A stretch of 64,000 bases of DNA from assembly GCF_910592395.1 (NCBI RefSeq), contig NC_088324.1:7406953-7470952 (forward strand), given 5' to 3'. The notes beneath the pieces are model-generated. The model worked only from the letters and a program-made list of their open reading frames with translations, was not told the origin of the DNA and made no database searches. Made by a program: the position numbers and the translations under genes. Of the stretch, positions 58,311 through 64,000 are shown in pieces; the first letter of the stretch is position 1; each line of letters opens with the position of its first letter. Source of the DNA: Lineus longissimus. Its lineage: Eukaryota > Nemertea > Pilidiophora > Heteronemertea > Lineidae.

Positions 58311-58337
58311 ATTGTGTTGTTTTCCTACTCAGGTAAG
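58311..58337 (+). promoter_or_regulatory. candidate recursive splice site (ratchet point) 2
   Basis: TGTGTTGTTTTCCTACTCAG ends at 58331 and GTAAGAGA starts at 58332, so a pyrimidine-rich acceptor is joined directly to a consensus donor. Same strand and same GTAAGA donor as the site at 10122/10123. The tract is less uniform than in site 1. Confidence 0.3.
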
Positions 58338-58472
58338 AGACCATGTCATGCCTTATGTGGATATATTGTCCTCACTCAGTTATACTAAAAGTATGACTTG
58401 TGCAGTTTTAGTACTAAGCGCTATAGTTGCGGTTGTAAAAGCTGGGCTGCTGTTGAAACGCGTGAGACAGAG

Positions 58473-58754
58473 CTACAAGGGAAGTCGTCGAGATAATTGC
58501 AGTTGATAGAGCTTCTTCGTAGCATTTGACCTTTCTACTGCGGAACCTTTTAATGAATTTAATGCTGCGTGGGAGGCAGGCAAGTTATCAATGTCATCTT
58601 GGAGCTTCAGTCGATACGAGGGTACTCGAGCGCCTACCGTTATTGGCAAAGGAATTATACGAGGCCTATCACCTGGCCGGGTAGCTGAAAGGCTGAGTCG
58701 AGCGTCAAGGGATTTGATAGTACTGAGGATGTGTGCCGTCTCCGCTTTGCTCAT
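58473..58754 (-). other. unrecognised 93-codon open frame
   Basis: An ATG-started minus-strand frame with protein-like composition: an N-terminal AETAHILSTIKSLDARLSL, a middle RPRIIPLPITVGARVPSYR, and a C-terminal SNATKKLYQLQLSRRLPL. No known domain or membrane segment. It could be a remnant of a transposon ORF or chance. Confidence 0.18.
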
Positions 58755-60190
58755 TTACAGCGTAGTTTAAATCTGACGCCTATATCAGATGCAGTTTAAA
58801 AAATAATGTGAAGAGTTTCTTACGAAAAAAGTGTTTGCCCATATGTGAAGGCCTACACTTAAAGCGAAATATCCAGAGCTTATGATGGATATACAGTACT
58901 GTGCATTCTAAAATATCATGGTATCCCCAATCTTTATTTAAAAGCTTAAGTGCATAAGCCTATTTCTGAGTGCAGAGGGTTATTGAAACTTGACCAAAAC
59001 CCTCCTGGGTTATGACAAATATCACTTACTGATTAGGAGGCATTTAAAAAACCAAAACCTTAGATTGACAAGCCCATCCTTCCGCTAAGGGTACAGCGGA
59101 TCTGAGCCTATTTCAATTGGCTATTAAAACCTCAGCATCGGGTCGAAAGCCCTCTCGGGTCGAGCTTAAATTTCGTCAAAACACTCGCCACTGAAATTCT
59201 GTAGCTGACCGACAGCGAGAGCGGTCAAACCTTAAACAACTCCACCAGCGCCGAAGAGCCAAAACGACCGGACATTTACTTCTGAAGCCGACTGTAGATA
59301 AATCCTAGCCGCGGGTTGATATGATCTTGGCTTGTTGGCAAGGAGACCAACTCTTTCAATACAAACCATATCACTGCAAACTATCCATCCAAAGGCTTTC
59401 ATGTTTGCCTTAATTTCCTGTGATTTTGCTTGGCGGCCTTTGTTGTATACAGGAGCATGACGGAAGGGAGTAGGGTGGGTATGTGGTACAGCTCAATCAC
59501 TATGTACGTAATTGACGCAAAAACGCATACTGCAAATTACAAAACTTTTGCGGGGTTTTTAATTTCGCGAATTATATTGCACCTTTCATATCGCAAAAAA
59601 ACATCATTGAATAGAGAACCTAGAATGAACTTCGTAGTAGACATAGAGGCCGTGAAAAATTATCTTCTCATGCATGTTATACATTGGGGCGAATCGCTAA
59701 AAGATAACTGAATGCGAATAGAAGTAGGTATAAGGTAACTTTGTAAGTTCAGTCACTTGGGCTGTGTAGTGCATGGGTTCAGGTAAAAGCGTCCCTATCT
59801 TTCCGGCCGTGACCCGATGTGGCGGAGTTGGTCATGACGCCCGTCTTTGCCCTATGTAGCTACCGGTGTTGCTCATTACTTCATTGGGAGATGCTTTTTT
59901 ATAGTTGATAAGCAAATTCTGGTCTGGCTGTGTGGTCTGGTGCGAGGCCAAAGTCTATCTGGTCAGTCTAGACGTCACATCACGTTCCAGAGACGTCGCG
60001 TCAACAGTAGAGACCTGGACGTCGTCGAATCGAAGGCGACGTTTTGGAAGTTGAGACAGCTTCACGCTGAGAGGTGACACGATGAACTGACACACGCACA
60101 ACATATTTCATCAGAGGTCATCGAAGATTACGGGTTGTACTGATTTTGACTGGTCTGCGGAGAACCGCTTGCGAACCAACAAACGCCAGG
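58755..60190. other. upstream region of the ADAM gene; a family B fragment
   Basis: Positions 59515-59605 (GCATACTGCAAATTACAAAA, then TTGCGGGGTTTTTAATTTCG and CGAATTATATTGC) resemble family B. TTTCATCAG at 60104-60112 could be an acceptor joining a 5' untranslated exon to the ADAM coding exon. I see no TATA box or initiator I would defend. Confidence 0.35.
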
Positions 60191-62449
60191 ATGCTGATGT
60201 CAGATTTCTGTGCCGTAGTTTTGGCCCTTATCGTCCTCGCCGCAGCCAAGACTCAGAGTCAGACTGTCCGCAAGAATATTGCCGGCCATCCTGACTTGCA
60301 GTTTCTTCGGGACTTCAAGGTGGTTATACCAAAACGGATAGTCTCTACTGATGGCTACACCAGCATCCTTTCTACGAAGTCACGTGAAAGAACGCTGGAA
60401 CACCATAGCAACCCCTCCTTCTCCATAGTTTACAACAGCAGAAATTTCGTCCTTGATTTACAACTTCATCGGACCCTTATATCCGGGAACTACATAGAGA
60501 TTTACACGAGTGACAACGGTACTCTGAAGCAAGAAAAAATTCGTCCTGAAGCTTGCCACTATCATGGTTCCATCCGTGGATCACCGGACTCCGTGGTGGT
60601 GATGTCAACATGTGATGGTCTACGGGGCCACTTCTCAGATGAAGCGAGCATGTTTCACATTCAACCCCATCCAGAATTCGATACTGTTGAAACGTTCTAC
60701 TACCCCCTTCATGTTGTCTATGAGGACCGCGATATCAAGAAAAAGGGGCCAAGACGATGTGGACATAACGCGACCATTCTCAGTCACCCCGACTCTTTTA
60801 TGCAAGATTTCGCCGACTTCAAAATTAAGGTAAATAATCGATTAAGGCGGAACACAGGGACTATTCCTGAATACAACACAAATACCGCCACAAAGTACAT
60901 AGAACTTTTTCTCGTTTTTGACCACAACACTTGGCAGGCGAACACAAACAGGGACGCGATCCGTGCCCGGGCCATTTCTATGGTCAACACAGTTGACTCC
61001 ATTTACAAGCCAGCTAATGTCCGGGTCATTTTGACTGGAGTCCAAATCTGGGACACTGGTAACCCGGTCAACATAAGCGCAGAAGTCGAGCCAAGCCTTT
61101 TTAATTTCTGTTCGTGGAGAAAGGCAAACCTTATTGGCACAGTTCCTCACGATATAGCTCATTTAATTGTCGGGCTTGACTTCACTGGCAACACTGCCGG
61201 ACTCGGAATCGTTGGCACAACATGTACCAACTCGGCCTGTGGGATCAACCAGGATTTTGGCGCTCCGACTCCCGCCGATGTGGCTTTCATTATTGCCCAC
61301 GAGATGGGGCATAATCTGGGCATGCTACATGACGACGGACGTCAATGCGGAGCGTGCGACTGGGCTGGTGGATGCGTTATGGCGAGTGTTAAGCCATCAG
61401 ACCCCCGTGCCTGGACACAGTGTAGCATTGATGACATGAACGAGCACTCCCATGTCTGTCTGTCCGACTACCCGACTACATTCTATGCGGACGCAATCTG
61501 CGGGAATGGTTACGTCGAGGCTGGGGAAGAGTGTGACTGCGGATCGGCGGCGGAATGTCCAACTGTTGATCCGTGTTGCCAAACAACCGGTTGTAAACTG
61601 AAGTCGAGTTCAGAATGTGGTGCGGGTGAGTGCTGTGAGAACTGTAAGTTCAAAACAAAAGGTACCTTGTGCAGGAATGCACACAATGAATGCGATATCA
61701 AGGACCTGTGCACTGGCAGCTCAAACGTGTGTCCCGCCGACGATTACCACATAGATGGGACAGAGTGCAACAGCAATCAATCTTACTGCCTGACGGGAGA
61801 GTGTGTCACTGGTGACGACCAATGCAAGTACTGGTTCGGCCCACTGGCCTCGGAGGGCGACCCGGGTTGTTTCAGCCTGGTGAATTCCTTCACAAACCAA
61901 TATGGTCACTGTGGCGAGACCAGCTCTGGAGTCTACAAGAAATGCGCCCCCGAAGATTACAAATGTGGCAAATTGCAATGTAGTCACCCGTCACCTGATC
62001 CCGTTCTCCCTATCATCGGAACAAAAAAGGTTGGCACGTCGGTCCAATACGGCTCACTCAGCTGTAAGGCCGCCTCGGCCGAGTTTGGCGATGACGTCCG
62101 TGATGCTGGACTTGTTCGTGACGGCACCAAGTGCGGCGATGGTAAAATGTGCTACGCAGCCAAATGTAAGACTTTGGTATCACTCGCCTTCAACAAAACT
62201 TCGGCAAGCGGATCCACAAATGACTCTCCGACGACAACCAGATTTGTCGGAATTTCCACGGACTCAAATGGACTCACAACTGTAGGAATTTCCGGCGACA
62301 CAACCTTCGGCGGTTCAAACCCTGACACAACAACAACGCCGATAAAGAACGCAGTCGCGGCAGCTAGTGCGTCTGCAACGGATCTCATGACTGTGGGCGT
62401 ATCAGCAGCTATCGCCACTCAAATATCGATCTGGTCATTCTTCGTTTAG
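60191..62449 (+). CDS. ADAM-family metalloprotease-disintegrin, intronless, probable GPI anchor
   Basis: A predicted 752-residue cell-surface or secreted zinc endopeptidase. I start at the ATG 60191; the frame is open 45 nt further upstream but without an ATG. A second ATG at 60197 is equally possible. Residues 1-23 are a signal peptide. A pro-domain follows with CHYHG (122-126) and STCDGLRG (139-146), a candidate cysteine-switch Cys190 (RRCGH) and a furin-type RLRR site (217-220). The reprolysin domain (about 234-428) holds HEMGHNLGMLHD with zinc ligands H370, H374 and H380 and catalytic E371, plus a Met-turn Met397, so it should be active. The disintegrin domain starts at ICGNG (436), with CRNAHNECD in the loop and no RGD. 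The cysteine-rich domain runs to about 659. There is no EGF repeat. A Ser/Thr-rich linker (660-720) leads to a hydrophobic C-terminus with no cytoplasmic tail, as in GPI-anchored proteins. No intron interrupts the coding region, suggesting a retrogene. No AATAAA is visible just downstream. The exact orthologue is not assigned. Confidence 0.94.
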   Translation: MLMSDFCAVVLALIVLAAAKTQSQTVRKNIAGHPDLQFLRDFKVVIPKRIVSTDGYTSILSTKSRERTLEHHSNPSFSIVYNSRNFVLDLQLHRTLISGNYIEIYTSDNGTLKQEKIRPEACHYHGSIRGSPDSVVVMSTCDGLRGHFSDEASMFHIQPHPEFDTVETFYYPLHVVYEDRDIKKKGPRRCGHNATILSHPDSFMQDFADFKIKVNNRLRRNTGTIPEYNTNTATKYIELFLVFDHNTWQANTNRDAIRARAISMVNTVDSIYKPANVRVILTGVQIWDTGNPVNISAEVEPSLFNFCSWRKANLIGTVPHDIAHLIVGLDFTGNTAGLGIVGTTCTNSACGINQDFGAPTPADVAFIIAHEMGHNLGMLHDDGRQCGACDWAGGCVMASVKPSDPRAWTQCSIDDMNEHSHVCLSDYPTTFYADAICGNGYVEAGEECDCGSAAECPTVDPCCQTTGCKLKSSSECGAGECCENCKFKTKGTLCRNAHNECDIKDLCTGSSNVCPADDYHIDGTECNSNQSYCLTGECVTGDDQCKYWFGPLASEGDPGCFSLVNSFTNQYGHCGETSSGVYKKCAPEDYKCGKLQCSHPSPDPVLPIIGTKKVGTSVQYGSLSCKAASAEFGDDVRDAGLVRDGTKCGDGKMCYAAKCKTLVSLAFNKTSASGSTNDSPTTTRFVGISTDSNGLTTVGISGDTTFGGSNPDTTTTPIKNAVAAASASATDLMTVGVSAAIATQISIWSFFV

Positions 62450-62731
62450 TCCTTCCTTCATTTGGTCGATTCGTATACCTATTGCTTTCTACCTGATCAT
62501 ACAACTTTCACTCGGAAAATTGCTAGCACTTCCTTGTTAGAGTGTTTACTGCAGCTACTACTAGTGATAAATGCAGTACCTCAAGTTCAGTATCAATTCA
62601 TTAAGAAAAAGGAAAGCTCACCAGTTCAACCCTGATCGATGGCCTATTTCTTTTAGCAGCTGTGACATGTCGAAAATACTTTGGGTCATCCTTCGTTAAG
62701 TCTATCCTTCATTTGGTCGATCCGTACCTAG
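62432..62731 (+). repeat. direct repeat spanning the ADAM stop codon
   Basis: About 50 bp at 62432-62480 (TGGTCATTCTTCGTTTAG, CCTTCATTTGGTCGATTCG) recurs at 62682-62731 (GGGTCATCCTTCGTTAAG, CCTTCATTTGGTCGATCCG). The offset is 250 bp. In the second copy the stop codon TAG is replaced by AAG and a TTTTAGCAG acceptor-like word lies about 30 bp upstream. The sequence between the copies does not repeat. Confidence 0.75.
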
Positions 62732-63480
62732 GTACTCATCTTATTCCGACATGTCCAACGGACCTTTCGGAACAGCTGAACTTGCAAGGAACTACTGTCG
62801 TCGTTCGTAGCTGTTGCGAAACCTGTTTAATTTTCGAGTACACAAACGAACTTGATACTCCGGGACACCCAGTCATCTACTAATGATTCTTGTAAGGCCT
62901 CGCCCGCTTTGAGACAACATTCCTAATCCAAATCACGACTTCAACGGGGATAAACCAAGCTGTTTTTCTCCAAGCCGGCGGCGACATCAAAGACTATTGT
63001 TTCAAAGGATTTTTTGTTTACCGTTGCTAAGGTCGGGATGCTTTCATGTTCAGTGCGCATTATCTGTTCTGATTGTTACTCCTTTGCTATCATCGTTTTC
63101 GTGGTTACAGGCGTCATATTGTATTCGCAGATCAAGGCATTAGCGGGCTTTCTTTTCCAGTTGACGTTGATCCTAACACGGACAAAATAATGTAGCATCG
63201 TAGCACATAGTGGGGCAGGCCAGCATGTGCACAATATTTGTCCATAGATAGGCCAGACGAGGGGCAGTTCTAGCCGACGAGGCACAATAGCGTTAGAGCC
63301 CACTTTATCCCTCGTCTCAGGGACCGGCTTTCATTTTGAAGCCCTAGTGCATGATGTGGTGAGAAAATGAAATGCTTGGCTGGTGACTGCACTCATTAGC
63401 ATGCTTGGGGGAACAAATGATTGTATTATGCACTTTTAAATTTGAAGTATTGACAGTCATGGCCTCTATAGAACCATATA
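62732..63480. other. non-coding, nothing recognised
   Basis: Downstream flank of the ADAM gene. A 75-codon minus-strand frame at 63076-63303 has no motif. Confidence 0.4.
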
Positions 63481-64000
63481 CAGTGGAACCCCGGTAACAC
63501 GACCTCCCAAGGGACTAAGCCGAAGTGGTCGTGTTACCGGGGTGGTCGCGTTAGTGAATTTAAGAATCATAAGTAGGTTTTCCCGCCAAAACATCGTCCT
63601 AGCAGATATGCTGTGTGTACATTGACATGCATTAATGACTACGCCACCGGGTGATTCGATAATTTGTGTGTATATCACGAATAAAAAATCATTTTCTTGA
63701 GTGTTTTGCGTTTAATTTACAACTTATGTAAATGAGTAAATAAACTGACGAGAGCTAATTAGACCAAACATTACATTAAAACTTGAGCATGCTAATTAGA
63801 GCAAGCATGTCATTCACACCATCGGCAGCTGCCCTTCTTGATGTCAAGCTTATATTCCCGCTAACATTGAGAGAGGTGATGTGAGAAGATGTTGAGAATT
63901 ATTCCTGATGTCTTCCTGCTTTAACTTCAGCCAATTTGAACTGGTACTGATTAAATCATCTTTTTAAAAACGTATTTTATCAATATTACGACGTAGTAAG
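63481..64000 (+). mobile_element. Tigger/pogo-type MITE, partial (runs off the window)
   Basis: CAGTGGAACCCCGGTAACAC at 63481, preceded by TA, matches the inverted right end of the 15106-15971 element, including the subterminal GTGGTCGTGTTACCGGGGTG and GTCGCGTTAG. An internal TAAATGAGTAAATAAACTGA near 63729 matches TAAATGAATAAATAAACTTT in the first copy. The other end is not reached; a length like copy 1 would put it about 350 bp past the window. Confidence 0.8.

Noticed and set aside
59815-59870. tRNA-like sequence GTGGCGGAGTTGGTCATGACG
   Set aside because: It resembles an A box, but no B box follows at the expected distance.
60146-60190. Upstream extension of the ADAM frame to 60146
   Set aside because: The frame there begins with TTG, not ATG. 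A eukaryotic start is at 60191 (or 60197), directly before the signal-peptide-like sequence.
17763-62830. Recurrent TTTGCGAAACCT / TTGCGAAACCT words (14.3, 17.8, 62.8 kb) as a repeat family
   Set aside because: Similarity does not extend beyond about 15 bp at the 17.8- and 62.8-kb sites, so I cannot separate it from chance.

Overview
The window reads as intergenic or intronic DNA from an animal nuclear genome, most likely a marine invertebrate; I cannot place it more closely. Three things point there: CR1/L2-type LINE tails, tRNA-derived SINEs and a Tigger/pogo-type MITE; many tandem minisatellites; and a single long open reading frame with unmistakable metazoan ADAM protease architecture. 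Nothing looks bacterial. There are no operons, no convincing stand-alone tRNA or rRNA genes and no CRISPR array. Most open frames over 60 codons are chance frames in AT-rich DNA or frames through repeats.

Layout. Positions 1-17 kb hold short foldback elements, three minisatellites, members of several dispersed repeat families, a tRNA-like SINE, two large hairpins and a complete 866-bp MITE with TA target duplication (15106-15971). Positions 17-26 kb hold a ~36-bp satellite-like array, a LINE 3' end inserted inside a short AT-rich tandem array, a second copy of the 11.3-kb SINE, a CR1/L2-like LINE tail, and a regular array of four palindromes on a 42-bp period. Positions 26-50 kb are mostly featureless sequence broken by minisatellites, a second foldback MITE copy, three more tRNA-like SINEs and arrays rich in AGGTCA half-sites. 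Positions 50-60 kb carry four of the six copies of an unclassified ~190-bp dispersed repeat. The only confident gene is an intronless ADAM-type metalloprotease-disintegrin at 60191-62449 (+). Its C-terminus looks like a GPI-anchor signal rather than a transmembrane helix with a cytoplasmic tail. A second MITE of the 15-kb family begins at 63481 and leaves the window.

The most interesting signal outside the gene is a pair of plus-strand sites (10122/10123 and 58331/58332) where a pyrimidine-rich 3' splice site is followed directly by a consensus 5' splice site. This is the signature of recursive-splicing ratchet points. A possible 133-nt exon (29851-29983) and a possible 35-nt microexon (54879-54913) lie on the same strand. 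Together they raise the possibility that much of this apparent desert is one very long plus-strand intron, with the ADAM gene nested in or following it. That is inference and needs RNA evidence. Gene function in the window comes down to one predicted cell-surface or secreted zinc protease; the rest is the record of mobile elements and tandem repeats.
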